This document shows, in pieces, positions 17,863 to 28,057 of a DNA stretch of 64,000 nt. Source of the DNA: Pseudoalteromonas ulvae UL12 (GTDB lineage Bacteria; Pseudomonadota; Gammaproteobacteria; Enterobacterales; Alteromonadaceae); NCBI RefSeq assembly GCF_014925405.1, contig NZ_AQHJ01000028.1, positions 186,001 to 250,000 of the forward strand. Direction: 5' to 3'. The stretch's first letter is position 1. Every line of letters begins with the position of its first letter. The position numbers were made by a program, and so were the translations under genes. A model generated the notes under the pieces. It saw only the letters and a list, made by a program, of their open reading frames with translations, was not told where the DNA came from and searched no databases.

Positions 17863-20505
17863 GTGTTTAACTCAATTAAACTGCAAATTTATTCAATATT
17901 GAGTGTGTTAGTCTTCGCTTTATTAATACAAGTGTATTTGTCTTATACGAATCAGGGCTCATTCATCGCGGGAATAGATTTGACCGAACAAGCGGTTCAA
18001 AAAGTAAGTTTGGTGAGAGAAGTAGAACTCGGGGTACTCGATTTGCAACGCAATGTGCTGATTTATAAAGAAACGGCCAGTGATTCGATCATCAGTCGAT
18101 TTGCGATAATTTTAGAAGAAGTTAAACAAGGGCTAACACAACTAGAAAAGCTGTCTAAAAACGATGTTGACTCCGTTAAGTATCGAGATTATTTGTTCAG
18201 AATGAAGCAACACCTTGATGACTATAATGAAAACTTTACTGCGGTGATTGATGGGCGCCGACAACGGGAAGAAATATTCAGCTCCGGCTTGTTGTCCGAA
18301 ATGAAAAAACTTAAAACGTTAATTGATTTTCATTTTTTTGAGCAACCTGAACTGAGAACCCAGTTAAATAACCATCTAGCTCAGAGTCAAAATATCGCCC
18401 TGCTATATTTGCTTTCACAAGATTATCAAAACATTACCGCTTTTAATGAACACATTACGATGTCACTTGCCTTAATCAATGATCAAGACCTAGTCGACGT
18501 TGAACAACAACTCGATTTGATAAAAGCAAATTTTTCTAAATTGAGCCAAGTAACAAGAGGCTATGTTTTTTTAACGAATGTTGTGATGACAGGCTCTGCA
18601 AATGAGTTTCTTTATCTAAGTCAGCAATTGAATAAGTATGTTGCCACGCAATTAAACGAAACAAACCTACAAGTAAAGCAGACGCTTAATCGCGCACGTT
18701 TACGAAACAATGTCATTGCTATTCTCGGAATCGTCGTTGCGCTGTGTTGCGCTGTGTTCCTTGTCTATAGAATAATAAAGCCAATCAATTCAATCACTAA
18801 AATTTTTAAAAAGCTGTCTCTTGCAGAAGATATCGATCGTATTCCTGGCCTCAAACGTCATGACGAGATTGGATCGCTTGCCAAGGCAGCAGATGTTTTT
18901 AAAAACAATAATAAAAATACCGTTAAATTACTCGAACAAGCGAATGAGCTTAATTCTGAACTGCAGTCAGCCCGATTAAAAGCAGAAAAAGCGACAGAAT
19001 TTAAGAGCATTTTTTTAGCGAATATGAGCCATGAGATTCGGACACCCATAAATGGTATTTCTGGGTTAATCGAGCTTTGTATGGATACTGAACTCACATT
19101 TGAACAACGCGAATATTTAGAAAAAGCCATTTATTCCACCGAATTGCTCATGAATTTAGTGAACGATATTTTAGACTTTTCAAAGGTCGAAGCAGGTAAA
19201 CTCACTCTTGAATCTATTGAGTTTTCAATAGAATCAACGTTGGAAAATTTAGTGGCCAATATCTCGCCAAAAACATATGAAAAAAAACTGCATATCAATT
19301 GTGAGATTGACCCGCGTTTGCCGAAGGTTATGCTGGGCGACTCCTTAAGAATCAACCAAATATTATTCAATTTATGTACCAATGCCGTTAAGTTTACTGC
19401 GCATGGCAGCATCAAAATATCGGCTAAATGGTTAGGGCCGACAAGCCGTAATACAACACATTTTTTATTGACGGTCAGTGATACCGGTGTTGGATTAACA
19501 AAGCAACAGTGTAGCGATATTTTTAATTCCTTTACCCAAGCGGATGGTTCCATTAGTCGTAAATATGGCGGTACCGGATTGGGATTGAGTATTGTAAAAC
19601 AATTGACTGAGTTGATGGGTGGGAAAATTTTTGTTGAATCTGAACTTGGCGTTGGCAGCCATTTTAATATTGAGTTGGAGCTACACACTCCCGATGCAAA
19701 TAAACCTATTTTTAGTTTGGAGCAAATCCCCGAGCAAACTATATATTACATTCAATCTGAAGAGCTACTCTTACCTAACTATTTGAGGAAAATTTTAACA
19801 CCAAAATTAGTCATTTCAGACTTAGCGGCTTTGGCTAAAGGCGACCTTACTGAACATGTTATCTTATTAGAAATCGATGATGACACATTAACTGAAACAT
19901 TTTTTGAACAGCTTATTGCTGTGAGTAATCCCAATTTGTACATCATCTTTTTATGTGAGAACAATCAAGCCAGCTTTATTAGCCAACAAGCGATTCCATT
20001 TGAACACGTATGTTTAACCGTCCCTATTTTCCCAAGTAAATTGAGTAAAGCGCTCAACAGGCAATTAACAAAGCCATTATCTTCGCCAGTTATAGATTCA
20101 CGCAGCGCGATTAAACAACCATTGAATATCTTATTAGTGGACGACAATCAAATAAACCTCATTGTCGCCGGTGAAATGCTCAAACAAATTGGCGTCAATG
20201 TAATGACGGCCGAGAATGGACAAATTGCTGTTGAAACAATTCAAAGCGGTGCACAATTTGATTTAATCTTAATGGATATTCAAATGCCCATTATGGATGG
20301 ATATAGTGCCACAGAAACATTAAGGGAGTTGGGGTATACAAAAGAATCTCTCTTTATTTGTGGGTTATCAGCAAATGCAATGCAAGTTGATTACGATAAA
20401 GCGTTCAGTGCTGGGATGAATGAATACTTAACGAAACCCATCGTCAAACAAACACTGCTTGATATGCTACTTAAATACTTTCCTGAGGATCCTAACAGTC
20501 ATTAA
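17863..20505 (+). CDS. Hybrid sensor histidine kinase with large periplasmic domain and C-terminal receiver
   Basis: An 880-residue membrane sensor. It starts at GTG 17863 with an AAGGA ribosome site five bases away; no ATG fits. Order of parts: membrane segment about 9-27; helical periplasmic domain about 28-282; second membrane segment about 283-306; HAMP about 306-360; HisKA with His390 in MSHEIRTP; ATPase domain with [16 protein letters not shown] and GGTGLGLSI; a receiver-like stretch about 630-745 (ILLEIDDD) lacking a clear phospho-acceptor context; then a true receiver about 752-870 with DD near 758 and Asp about 805 in LILMDIQMP. There is no Hpt domain, so phosphate must go to an outside Hpt protein. 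TorS-like architecture; the periplasmic partner is presumably the upstream binding protein. Confidence 0.93.
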   Translation: MFNSIKLQIYSILSVLVFALLIQVYLSYTNQGSFIAGIDLTEQAVQKVSLVREVELGVLDLQRNVLIYKETASDSIISRFAIILEEVKQGLTQLEKLSKNDVDSVKYRDYLFRMKQHLDDYNENFTAVIDGRRQREEIFSSGLLSEMKKLKTLIDFHFFEQPELRTQLNNHLAQSQNIALLYLLSQDYQNITAFNEHITMSLALINDQDLVDVEQQLDLIKANFSKLSQVTRGYVFLTNVVMTGSANEFLYLSQQLNKYVATQLNETNLQVKQTLNRARLRNNVIAILGIVVALCCAVFLVYRIIKPINSITKIFKKLSLAEDIDRIPGLKRHDEIGSLAKAADVFKNNNKNTVKLLEQANELNSELQSARLKAEKATEFKSIFLANMSHEIRTPINGISGLIELCMDTELTFEQREYLEKAIYSTELLMNLVNDILDFSKVEAGKLTLESIEFSIESTLENLVANISPKTYEKKLHINCEIDPRLPKVMLGDSLRINQILFNLCTNAVKFTAHGSIKISAKWLGPTSRNTTHFLLTVSDTGVGLTKQQCSDIFNSFTQADGSISRKYGGTGLGLSIVKQLTELMGGKIFVESELGVGSHFNIELELHTPDANKPIFSLEQIPEQTIYYIQSEELLLPNYLRKILTPKLVISDLAALAKGDLTEHVILLEIDDDTLTETFFEQLIAVSNPNLYIIFLCENNQASFISQQAIPFEHVCLTVPIFPSKLSKALNRQLTKPLSSPVIDSRSAIKQPLNILLVDDNQINLIVAGEMLKQIGVNVMTAENGQIAVETIQSGAQFDLILMDIQMPIMDGYSATETLRELGYTKESLFICGLSANAMQVDYDKAFSAGMNEYLTKPIVKQTLLDMLLKYFPEDPNSH

Positions 20506-20642
20506 TTGTGTGTTTTTTATTCTAACGACGTGAACTGCATAAGTTATTCGAACATTTTTGTAAAACAGATGTGACTTGAGTTTATATATCTGTTAAAAAC
20601 TTAAACTAAGAATATTTTTTGTCGTAGGAATGAGGAATTCAT

Positions 20643-22316
20643 ATGTGTTCAATCTTTGGGGTATTAGATATAAAATCTGACCCAATCCAGCTTCGTACTC
20701 AAGCTATCGAAATGAGTAAATTATTACGCCATAGAGGACCTGATTGGTCAGGTGTCTATTCATCAGATAAAGCCATTTTAGTACACGAACGACTTGCAAT
20801 CGTTGGCGTCTCGAGTGGTGCACAGCCATTATATAATCCTGAAAGAACCCATGTATTAGCCGTCAACGGGGAAATTTATAATCATAAAGAGTTAGCAAAA
20901 TCATTAGAAATTGATTTTGAATTTCAGACAGAATCCGATTGTGAAGTCATTTTAGCCTTGTATAAACAAAAAGGGGCACAGTTTTTAGATGACTTAAACG
21001 GTATTTTTGCTTTTTGCCTGTATGATGAAGAGACAGATTCCTATTTAATTGGCCGTGACCATATTGGGATTATTCCCCTTTACACTGGCACAGATGAACA
21101 TGGTAACTTTTATGTTGCTTCAGAATTAAAAGCGTTATCGCCTATTTGTAATCAGATCCAAGAATTTCCTCCGGGCCATTATTTATCCAGCCTTGATGGC
21201 CCGCTGACTCCATATTACCGACGTGATTGGCAAAGTTATTCGGCAGTTGCGAACAACGATGCTAAACCAGAAACCGTAAAAATCGCTCTTGAAGCTGCTG
21301 TTAAACGCCAACTAATGTGTGATGTACCTTATGGCGTCCTTCTTTCTGGTGGGTTAGATTCTTCAGTTATCTCAGCAATTACTCAACGTTTCGCTGCAAA
21401 GCGCATTGAAGATGACGATAACTCCAATGCTTGGTGGCCTCAGCTTCATTCATTTTCTGTGGGCCTTGAAGGTTCGCCAGATTTAGCTGCTGCTCAAAAA
21501 GTTGCGGATATGATAGGTACCGTTCACCACCCTATTCACTTTACTGTTCAACAAGGTATCGATGCGCTAAAAGAAGTGATTTATCATCTTGAAACGTATG
21601 ATGTCACCACCATTAGAGCTTCGACACCGATGTATTTAATGGCCAGACAAATAAAAGCCATGGGCATCAAAATGGTGCTCTCGGGTGAAGGCGCGGATGA
21701 GTTGTTTGGTGGCTACTTATATTTCCATAAAGCACCCAATGCTCAAGAATTTCATGAAGAACTAAATCGTAAGGTATCAAAATTACATATGTTCGACTGC
21801 TTAAGAGCCAATAAATCGATGGCCGCTTGGGGAGTTGAAGCACGTGTACCATTCTTAGATAAAGAATTTGTTGATACAGCAATGCGTATTAATCCTGAAG
21901 CTAAACTTTGTGGTGCAAACGGTAAAATTGAAAAACATATTTTACGTGAAGCATTTGATGGCTATTTACCAGATGAAGTGCTTTGGCGCCAGAAAGAGCA
22001 ATTTTCAGACGGCGTGGGTTATAACTGGATTGATTCTTTAAAAGAGTATGTTGCAGCTCAAGTGACAGATCAAATGCTCGATAATGCGGCGTTTAAATTC
22101 CCAATTAATACACCTGATAGCAAAGAAGCCTATTTTTATCGCTGCATTTTTGCGGAACATTTTCCAGGAGACGCATCGTCACATTGCGTTCCTCATGGTA
22201 AGTCAGTGGCTTGTTCTACTCCTGAAGCGCTTGCTTGGGATGCATCATTTGCAACCAATGCAGATCCATCCGGTCGTGCCGCGGGTGTACATAACGCCGC
22301 CTACGAAAAGAAATAA
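20643..22316 (+). CDS. asnB: Asparagine synthase (glutamine-hydrolysing)
   Basis: Makes asparagine from aspartate, glutamine and ATP. The protein begins MCSIFGVL, so Cys2 becomes the N-terminal nucleophile of the glutaminase domain, followed by LLRHRGPDWSG and the NGEIYNH loop near residue 78. The synthetase domain has the PPi-loop LLSGGLDSSVIS near residue 233 and SGEGADELFGGYLY near 345. The length of 557 residues matches E. coli AsnB. A GAGGAA ribosome site precedes ATG 20643. It stands alone and ends at a strong shared terminator. Confidence 0.98.
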   Translation: MCSIFGVLDIKSDPIQLRTQAIEMSKLLRHRGPDWSGVYSSDKAILVHERLAIVGVSSGAQPLYNPERTHVLAVNGEIYNHKELAKSLEIDFEFQTESDCEVILALYKQKGAQFLDDLNGIFAFCLYDEETDSYLIGRDHIGIIPLYTGTDEHGNFYVASELKALSPICNQIQEFPPGHYLSSLDGPLTPYYRRDWQSYSAVANNDAKPETVKIALEAAVKRQLMCDVPYGVLLSGGLDSSVISAITQRFAAKRIEDDDNSNAWWPQLHSFSVGLEGSPDLAAAQKVADMIGTVHHPIHFTVQQGIDALKEVIYHLETYDVTTIRASTPMYLMARQIKAMGIKMVLSGEGADELFGGYLYFHKAPNAQEFHEELNRKVSKLHMFDCLRANKSMAAWGVEARVPFLDKEFVDTAMRINPEAKLCGANGKIEKHILREAFDGYLPDEVLWRQKEQFSDGVGYNWIDSLKEYVAAQVTDQMLDNAAFKFPINTPDSKEAYFYRCIFAEHFPGDASSHCVPHGKSVACSTPEALAWDASFATNADPSGRAAGVHNAAYEKK

Positions 22317-22332
22317 TAATATTAGGTTCATA

Positions 22333-22363
22333 AAAAAGGCTAGAATACAAATCTAGCCTTTTT
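22333..22363. terminator. Bidirectional terminator between asnB and trhO
   Basis: Twelve-base arms AAAAAGGCTAGA and TCTAGCCTTTTT around a seven-base loop; T-runs on both strands let it serve the convergent genes. Confidence 0.9.
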
Positions 22364-22379
22364 AACACACACTGATTAT

Positions 22380-23393
22380 TTATTTTGATTTTTGTCGTTG
22401 TAAATCTTTTTGTGTTTGCTTGGCAACTTTTCGTTGTTTCAAGACTTCCTGTGCCTCATGGCCGATATGACCTTCGCCGCGGGCTTGGGCGAGCTCAATC
22501 TGTTTTTGACGCTCAGCGAAACGAGCACGCTGCTCATCGGTCACTTCATTGTGACAATGATGGCATGATACCCCTTCCATGTACTCTGGCTTGAGTTTTT
22601 CATCTTCCGTAATAGGCATGCGACATGCGTGACATTGGTCGTAAGAACCTTTTTGCAAATCATGATCAACGGCTACACGATTATCAAACACAAAACATTC
22701 ACCTTGCCACATGGTCTCTTCTTTTGGCACTTCTTCAAGGTATTTTAAGATCCCACCTTCAAGGTGGTAAACTTCTTCAAAACCCTGCTCTTTCATATAA
22801 GCCGTTGATTTTTCACAGCGGATCCCACCGGTACAAAACATGGCTACTTTTTTATGTTTAGCTGGGTCTAAATTTTCCTCAGCCCACTTTGGAAACTCTC
22901 GAAATGTCTTTGTGTTTGGATCAACCGCATGCTGGAAAGTGCCAATTTCGATTTCATAATCGTTACGAGTATCTATCAGGATAACATCAGGATCTGAAAT
23001 AAGTGCATTCCAGTCTTTTGGTTTAACGTAACTCCCAACCACTTTCAATGGATCAACCCCATCCACTCCCATGGTGACAATTTCTTTTTTCAATTTTACT
23101 TTTGTTCGATAAAACGGGCATTCATCATCGTATGATTCTTTACTGACGATATTATCTAAATTTGGTTGCTTATCGAGCCACGCGAGTAACGCATCAATGC
23201 CTGCTCGTTTGGCTGAAACCGTACCATTAATGCCTTCTGCGGCAATTAATAATGTCCCTCGTACTTCATTTTGCTCCATTACGTTTAACAGTGGCTGACG
23301 TAATGACTCGAAGTTTGGCAATGTCACAAATTTATAAAGTGCACAAACAACAAAGTGTTCAGCGGTAGCATTGTCTTTATGAATAGCTGTCAT
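22380..23393 (-). CDS. trhO: tRNA uridine-34 hydroxylase, rhodanese family
   Basis: An oxygen-dependent enzyme that hydroxylates uridine 34 in certain tRNAs on the way to 5-(carboxy)methoxyuridine (formerly YceA). The 337 residues show an N-terminal acylphosphatase-like part with [11 protein letters not shown] near residue 51, a rhodanese domain with [15 protein letters not shown] near 134 and the cysteine loop [12 protein letters not shown] near 185, then a cysteine-rich C-terminal part (CHACRMP and CHHCHN) that could bind metal. The tail is lysine- and glutamine-rich. Single gene, convergent with asnB. Confidence 0.93.
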   Translation of the reverse strand: MTAIHKDNATAEHFVVCALYKFVTLPNFESLRQPLLNVMEQNEVRGTLLIAAEGINGTVSAKRAGIDALLAWLDKQPNLDNIVSKESYDDECPFYRTKVKLKKEIVTMGVDGVDPLKVVGSYVKPKDWNALISDPDVILIDTRNDYEIEIGTFQHAVDPNTKTFREFPKWAEENLDPAKHKKVAMFCTGGIRCEKSTAYMKEQGFEEVYHLEGGILKYLEEVPKEETMWQGECFVFDNRVAVDHDLQKGSYDQCHACRMPITEDEKLKPEYMEGVSCHHCHNEVTDEQRARFAERQKQIELAQARGEGHIGHEAQEVLKQRKVAKQTQKDLQRQKSK

Positions 23394-23567
23394 GGGTTTT
23401 CCTATTTTGCTTTTAAGTGCCTAAGAGGCGTTTACCGAAACGTAAATCCGGCGCATTTGGGTGGCGTATTTTGCCTAAAAAGATAAAATAAATCAAATTG
23501 GCTGTGAGCTGTTAAGATGTTGGTATATAATATCGCGCTTTTTTAATTTATGTTTTGGAGTTTTATT

Positions 23568-24881
23568 TTGTTATTTGAAGAGTTTGGTATTGATAAACGT
23601 TTGCTAACTCAATTGGCGCATCAAGGGATCAAACACCCGACAGATGTACAGCAACAAGCAATTCCCATTGCCATCTCTGGACAAGATTTATTTGTACAAT
23701 CCAAAACAGGCTCAGGTAAAACCTTGGCTTTTTTAGTGCCACTTTTGCAACGGTTAATCAAACAACGAGCATTAAGTAAGCGCGATCCTCGTGCATTAAT
23801 TATCACACCCACTCGAGAGTTGGCGAACCAAGTATTTTCGCAGTTGCGTTTATTAATTGCTGGTTCAAATATAAGTGCGACAAAAGTACTTGGTGGAGAT
23901 AATTTCAACGATCAAATTAAATCATTGAAAAAAGACCCTCATATCATTGTTGGTACACCTGGCCGACTTGCTGATCATCTGAAACAGAAGTCTTTTTTTC
24001 TATCTGGGCTTGAATTATTAATCATTGATGAAGCTGACCGCATAATGGATTTAGGTTTCAAAGATGAAATTGACCTCATTAACCAACAAGCTGATCACCG
24101 TTTAAGACAGACTCTTTTATTTTCTGCCACATTAGAGCACAGCCAAATAGACGCGATTAGCCGTAATTTATTAAAATCGCCCAAGAAAGTGACTTTGAGT
24201 GAATCAAATGAACAACATGATGATATTACACAAAATATGTTTTTTGCGGATCATTTATCACATAAAGAAGCACTATTAAGTCATTTTTTAACTAAACAAA
24301 ATGTTGGTCAATGCATTGTTTTTACAGCAACACGACAGGACACCTATCGGTTGAGTCAACTACTTGAAGAATCAGGGTTAAAAGCACAACCTTTAGCAGG
24401 TGATATGACACAAGCAAAACGCTTATCTATCATGGATGCGTTTTCACGAGGTCAATTTCAGGTGCTAGTCACAACAGATATTGCCTCTCGAGGTCTTGAT
24501 TTACTAAATGTGACTCATGTGATTAATTTCGATCTACCGAAGCAAGCTGAGGAATATGTTCACCGCATTGGTCGTACAGGCCGAGCAGGCTTTAAAGGAT
24601 TTGCTTATTCATTGGTTGGCCCAAAAGATTGGGATAGTTATTTAGCGATAAAATCTTTTTTACAACACGAGTTAACGTTTTTAACAGTTGATGGTTTAGC
24701 AGCTAAATTTAAAGGCATAAAACCGATAGACAAAAAGCCTGTCGTTAAAAATAAAGCGAGCACCGCTAACAGTAAAAAAACAAAGCCTGTTGCAAAGAAA
24801 AAACCAGTTAAAAAAATAATTGTTCAACCAATCGACATTGATGGCTCAGCCCCTCTTCGTCGCAAACCAAAACCGGAGTAA
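23568..24881 (+). CDS. DEAD-box ATP-dependent RNA helicase
   Basis: An RNA-remodelling ATPase with all family motifs in order: Q-motif (GIKHPTDVQQQAIP), motif I SKTGSGKT, Ia PTREL, Ib TPGRL, II DEAD, III SAT, IV IVFTAT, V DIASRGLD and VI HRIGRTGRAG. After residue about 370 follows a lysine-rich, probably unstructured tail for RNA binding. I place the start at TTG 23568 because GGAG stands 8 bases upstream; an ATG at 23550 would add MFWSFI and has no ribosome site. It could be of the SrmB or RhlE type; motifs alone do not decide. cvfB follows 3 bases after the stop, suggesting a two-gene RNA-related operon. Confidence 0.95.
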   Translation: MLFEEFGIDKRLLTQLAHQGIKHPTDVQQQAIPIAISGQDLFVQSKTGSGKTLAFLVPLLQRLIKQRALSKRDPRALIITPTRELANQVFSQLRLLIAGSNISATKVLGGDNFNDQIKSLKKDPHIIVGTPGRLADHLKQKSFFLSGLELLIIDEADRIMDLGFKDEIDLINQQADHRLRQTLLFSATLEHSQIDAISRNLLKSPKKVTLSESNEQHDDITQNMFFADHLSHKEALLSHFLTKQNVGQCIVFTATRQDTYRLSQLLEESGLKAQPLAGDMTQAKRLSIMDAFSRGQFQVLVTTDIASRGLDLLNVTHVINFDLPKQAEEYVHRIGRTGRAGFKGFAYSLVGPKDWDSYLAIKSFLQHELTFLTVDGLAAKFKGIKPIDKKPVVKNKASTANSKKTKPVAKKKPVKKIIVQPIDIDGSAPLRRKPKPE

Positions 24882-24884
24882 ATC

Positions 24885-25724
24885 ATGCCTTCTTTAGGAA
24901 AATTCAACCAATTAACGATTGAAGAGATCTGCCATGAAGGTGCCTATTTAAATGGGGCTGAATTAGGTGAAGTCTTTATTTCAGCGCACGAATTAACACC
25001 CGATGATCATGAAGGGCAAAGCATATCTGTTTTTGTTTATTTAGATTCACAAGGTGTTGCAACGGCAACGCGCAAAAAACCGTATGCTCAATTGGGTGAT
25101 TTCACTTTATTGCGTGTTAAAGAAATAAATAGCACCGGTGCCTTTGTTGATATTGGTTTAGATAAAGATTTACTCGTCCCTTTTAATGAACAAAGCCCTA
25201 AAATGGAGCAAGGTCGTTCTTATGTTATCCACTTTTACCTCGATAAGGCGAGTGGAAGAATGTGTGGTTCGAGTAAACTCAATAAATTTTTAGATAAAAC
25301 GCCTGCAACTTATGAATCATTACAAGAAGTAGATTTGATTATTGCAGGAAAAACAGACTTAGGTTACAAAGCGATTGTTAATCAAGCTCATTGGGGCATA
25401 ATTTATCACGATCAAGTTTTTAAGCCTCTTTTCCCTGGTCAAGTATTTAAAGGATTCGTGCGCAAAGTTCGTGAAGATAATAAGCTCGATTTATTATTAG
25501 AAAAACCAGGCATGGCCAAGATAGATACGTTAAGCAACCAGATCCTGAGTGAACTTGAAAAAAATAATGGCTTTTTAGCACTCGGAGATAAATCAGATCC
25601 TGTTCTAATCAAAAAAACCTTCTCAACGAGCAAGGCCAATTATAAGAAAGCGATTGGCGGTCTCTATAAACAAGGTTTAATTGATATTGAAGCTACAAGT
25701 ATAAAATTAAAAAAGGCTCTTTAG
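24885..25724 (+). CDS. cvfB: S1-domain RNA-binding protein, CvfB family
   Basis: A 279-residue protein with two or three S1-type RNA-binding folds followed by a winged helix. GDFTLLRVKEINSTGAFVDIG near residue 67 and an S1-like repeat near 150-200 (PLFPGQVFKGFVRKVREDNK) are typical, and the last 60 residues (ALGDKSDP...YKKAIGGLYKQGLI) are the winged-helix end seen in CvfB/YitL proteins. The cellular role in gammaproteobacteria is not well defined. It follows the DEAD-box helicase gene by only 3 bases. Its stop codon lies inside the terminator hairpin. Confidence 0.9.
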   Translation: MPSLGKFNQLTIEEICHEGAYLNGAELGEVFISAHELTPDDHEGQSISVFVYLDSQGVATATRKKPYAQLGDFTLLRVKEINSTGAFVDIGLDKDLLVPFNEQSPKMEQGRSYVIHFYLDKASGRMCGSSKLNKFLDKTPATYESLQEVDLIIAGKTDLGYKAIVNQAHWGIIYHDQVFKPLFPGQVFKGFVRKVREDNKLDLLLEKPGMAKIDTLSNQILSELEKNNGFLALGDKSDPVLIKKTFSTSKANYKKAIGGLYKQGLIDIEATSIKLKKAL

Positions 25725-25732
25725 AGCCTTTT
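25711..25732. terminator. Bidirectional terminator overlapping the ends of cvfB and the facing gene
   Basis: AAAAGGCTC and GAGCCTTTT pair around TTTA. The cvfB stop codon TAG (25722-25724) is in the stem-loop and the facing gene's stop begins at 25731. Confidence 0.8.
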
Positions 25733-26120
25733 ATAAAAAGTTTGTTTCCATACTTGCAATATCTAGAGGTAAAACACAACGTTGATACCTCTTCGCATAC
25801 TTCTCAAACTCCTCAGTTCCGCTAAATTCAAGAGGAGCTAATCGAAAAACTTTATCTTTACACTCATCGTGAAAACTAGAAATATAAGTTTGGCACTCAT
25901 CTAACGATGAACCATTTTTTTCTAGTTGTAGCTTTGTTGTTTCACAGTTGATTTGTAACTTGATTTTTGCAGCATTTGCAGCTTCAAACGAAGTCACTTT
26001 AGAAGTACTTAATTGGTTTAAAAAAGAATTATATTGCTCGTATTTCGCAGAGGCTGAGTATTCATTATACCCAAACGTAATGACGACTAAAATTAAGATA
26101 AACGCAGGTAAAAATTTCAT
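25731..26120 (-). CDS. Small secreted or membrane-anchored protein of unknown function
   Basis: I do not recognise a family. The 129 residues start with a hydrophobic segment (residues 3-17, LPAFILILVVITFGY) that is either an uncleaved anchor or signal peptide, followed by a polar, largely helical domain with four cysteines (in INCE, DECQ, DECK and QRCV), which could form two disulfides in the periplasm. It is a single gene between cvfB and pyrF with its own 3' terminator shared with cvfB. Base use is A/T-rich, like the surroundings. No confident function. Confidence 0.75.
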   Translation of the reverse strand: MKFLPAFILILVVITFGYNEYSASAKYEQYNSFLNQLSTSKVTSFEAANAAKIKLQINCETTKLQLEKNGSSLDECQTYISSFHDECKDKVFRLAPLEFSGTEEFEKYAKRYQRCVLPLDIASMETNFL

Positions 26121-26196
26121 AAATATGGCACTTAAAAAAATAATTATTGTTATATAAGAAACAATAATTGTGCCATATTTAAATTATAAATAAAGG

Positions 26197-26907
26197 TTAA
26201 CTTTCATTTAGTGAGCGGTTTATCTCATTTAATGTTTGTGCAGGGTTGCTTGACTGAGTGATTGGGCGGCCAATGACTAAATAGTCACTGCCACTTTCTA
26301 TCGCTTGTCTAGGTGTCATTATTCTTTTTTGATCGCCAGCATCACTCCCCGCAGGTCGGATACCAGGCGTGATCAGTTTAAACTCTTGACCAAACTGCGC
26401 TTTTAACGTTTGAGATTCTTGTGCTGAACACACAACTCCATCTAATCCAGACTCTTTAGCTAAATTAGCGAGATAAATAACTTGCTCGGCTGGTGATTTG
26501 TTCACTCCAAGGCGCTTTAACTCAGCTTCGTCCATACTTGTTAAAACGGTAACGGCAATTAATAGCGGTGCATTGTCACCAAATTCTTCTAATGCAGCTT
26601 TAGCTTTTTGCATCATTTCTGGACCGCCACTTGCGTGGACATTCACCATCCAAACGCCCATTTTTGCCGCCGCAGTAACTGCTTTTGCAACTGTATTTGG
26701 AATATCATGAAACTTTAGATCTAAAAAAATATCGAAACCTAAATCAATCAATTGCTGCACAAATTGAGGACCGAAATACGTAAACATTTCTTTGCCTACT
26801 TTCAAGCGACATTCATTCGGTGAAAGCTGCTTTACAAATTCAATTGCTGCATTTTGATCATCATAGTCTAAAGCAATTAAAACTTTAGGATCGTGTATAT
26901 CTGACAT
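26197..26907 (-). CDS. pyrF: Orotidine 5'-phosphate decarboxylase
   Basis: Last step of UMP synthesis: decarboxylation of OMP. The 236-residue barrel begins [14 protein letters not shown] and has the catalytic segment [14 protein letters not shown] near residue 62, which holds the alternating Asp-Lys-Asp charges of the active site, then the phosphate-binding VVGRPI-like end LVIGRPITQ near 213. It lies 10 bases after lapB, at the end of the long leftward cluster from serC, as in many gammaproteobacteria. Confidence 0.98.
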   Translation of the reverse strand: MSDIHDPKVLIALDYDDQNAAIEFVKQLSPNECRLKVGKEMFTYFGPQFVQQLIDLGFDIFLDLKFHDIPNTVAKAVTAAAKMGVWMVNVHASGGPEMMQKAKAALEEFGDNAPLLIAVTVLTSMDEAELKRLGVNKSPAEQVIYLANLAKESGLDGVVCSAQESQTLKAQFGQEFKLITPGIRPAGSDAGDQKRIMTPRQAIESGSDYLVIGRPITQSSNPAQTLNEINRSLNES

Positions 26908-26917
26908 AATTTACCTA

Positions 26918-28054
26918 TTAAAATCCATCTAGCCCACGGCTAGGAATAATTGACTCCCAATGTTTGCAAGATGGGCAAGACCAATACAAAGTATGACTTG
27001 TGAACCCACAATGCTTACATTGAAATTCTGATTTAGTGGCTATATAGCTTTTAACCAAAGAGTTAATTTCATCAATCAAAGGGCCTACATCGACATTTTT
27101 TATCGCAAGCAAGTCAAGTAATGAACTAAACCCTCTGATATTTGGTTGCTTCTCTAGACTTGCAGTAAGAAATGAAATCGCTTTATCAGTTTGATCAACA
27201 CTCACTAAATACTTGCAGTATTTTAATTTAATGAGAATCCCACCTCTGGCCACTTCTTTTTCAATTAGCTTATTGAAATCGCTGGCTAGATTAAGCTTAT
27301 GATAGCAAATCTCTAAGTCATCGATGAACACGGGAGTGTATTGAGGTGACTGGACTAATAAATCACGCCAATAGGAAATTGCTTTGAGGTAATCTTGTTT
27401 GATGAAAGAGGCTTTTCCTAACTCATACAAGGGGCGCACTACGTTTGTATCTATGTTAATTATTTTTTTTATTAATTTTAATTGTTGCTTTTCAATAGCA
27501 AGTTCACAATAAAAATTGGCCACACCTAACTTCAATTGCTGTTTAGTAAATAAAGTAGGGAATTGTTCGAATATAGAAATCCCTTTTTTCCAGTCACTAG
27601 TTTGTTGATAAATATTGAAGAGAATTTCAAGAGCTTGAAGATTTTTTTGCTTAACGAGTACTAATAACTGCTCTTCAGCACAATCAAACATTCCTGCCAT
27701 GACATAATCTTCGGCAAGAGCTATCTGTATTAATTCTTTTGTTGGATTATCTAAGGCAGGCTGTTTCAGTAATAGCTCATGAATTTTAATGGCGCGATCG
27801 AGTTCCCCTCGTCGTCGAAACATGGCAGCTAGAGTGAGATAATGTTCTACGGAATCAGCTGATACTTCAAGTAAGTTGATTAAGTATTCAAGTCCTTGGT
27901 CTTCTTCACGATCAAGAAGGTACTTTAAGCCTTTGTTATATTGGGAGGTGATTTCGCGACTTTGTTGATCGGCTTGATTTCTGGCGCTATTCCTACCCAT
28001 AATCCAACCATAAGCAGCTGCAACAGGTAGTAATAAAAATAACAGTTCTATCAT
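26918..28054 (-). CDS. lapB: Lipopolysaccharide assembly protein B (TPR scaffold, YciM)
   Basis: An inner-membrane-anchored TPR protein which, in E. coli, regulates LpxC turnover and LPS assembly. The 378 residues have an N-terminal membrane helix (ELLFLLLPVAAAYGWIMG), a cytoplasmic array of tetratricopeptide repeats from about residue 40 to 330, and a C-terminal rubredoxin-type metal knuckle with CKHC and CPSC pairs about 18 residues apart. It starts 3 bases after lapA, so the two are one transcriptional unit. Confidence 0.95.
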   Translation of the reverse strand: MIELLFLLLPVAAAYGWIMGRNSARNQADQQSREITSQYNKGLKYLLDREEDQGLEYLINLLEVSADSVEHYLTLAAMFRRRGELDRAIKIHELLLKQPALDNPTKELIQIALAEDYVMAGMFDCAEEQLLVLVKQKNLQALEILFNIYQQTSDWKKGISIFEQFPTLFTKQQLKLGVANFYCELAIEKQQLKLIKKIINIDTNVVRPLYELGKASFIKQDYLKAISYWRDLLVQSPQYTPVFIDDLEICYHKLNLASDFNKLIEKEVARGGILIKLKYCKYLVSVDQTDKAISFLTASLEKQPNIRGFSSLLDLLAIKNVDVGPLIDEINSLVKSYIATKSEFQCKHCGFTSHTLYWSCPSCKHWESIIPSRGLDGF

Positions 28055-28057
28055 TTA

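Noticed and set aside
19131..19688. Open frame of 185 codons on the minus strand inside the hybrid kinase gene
   Set aside because: It is antisense to the conserved HisKA/ATPase coding part, lacks a ribosome site and has no recognisable protein character; a shadow frame.
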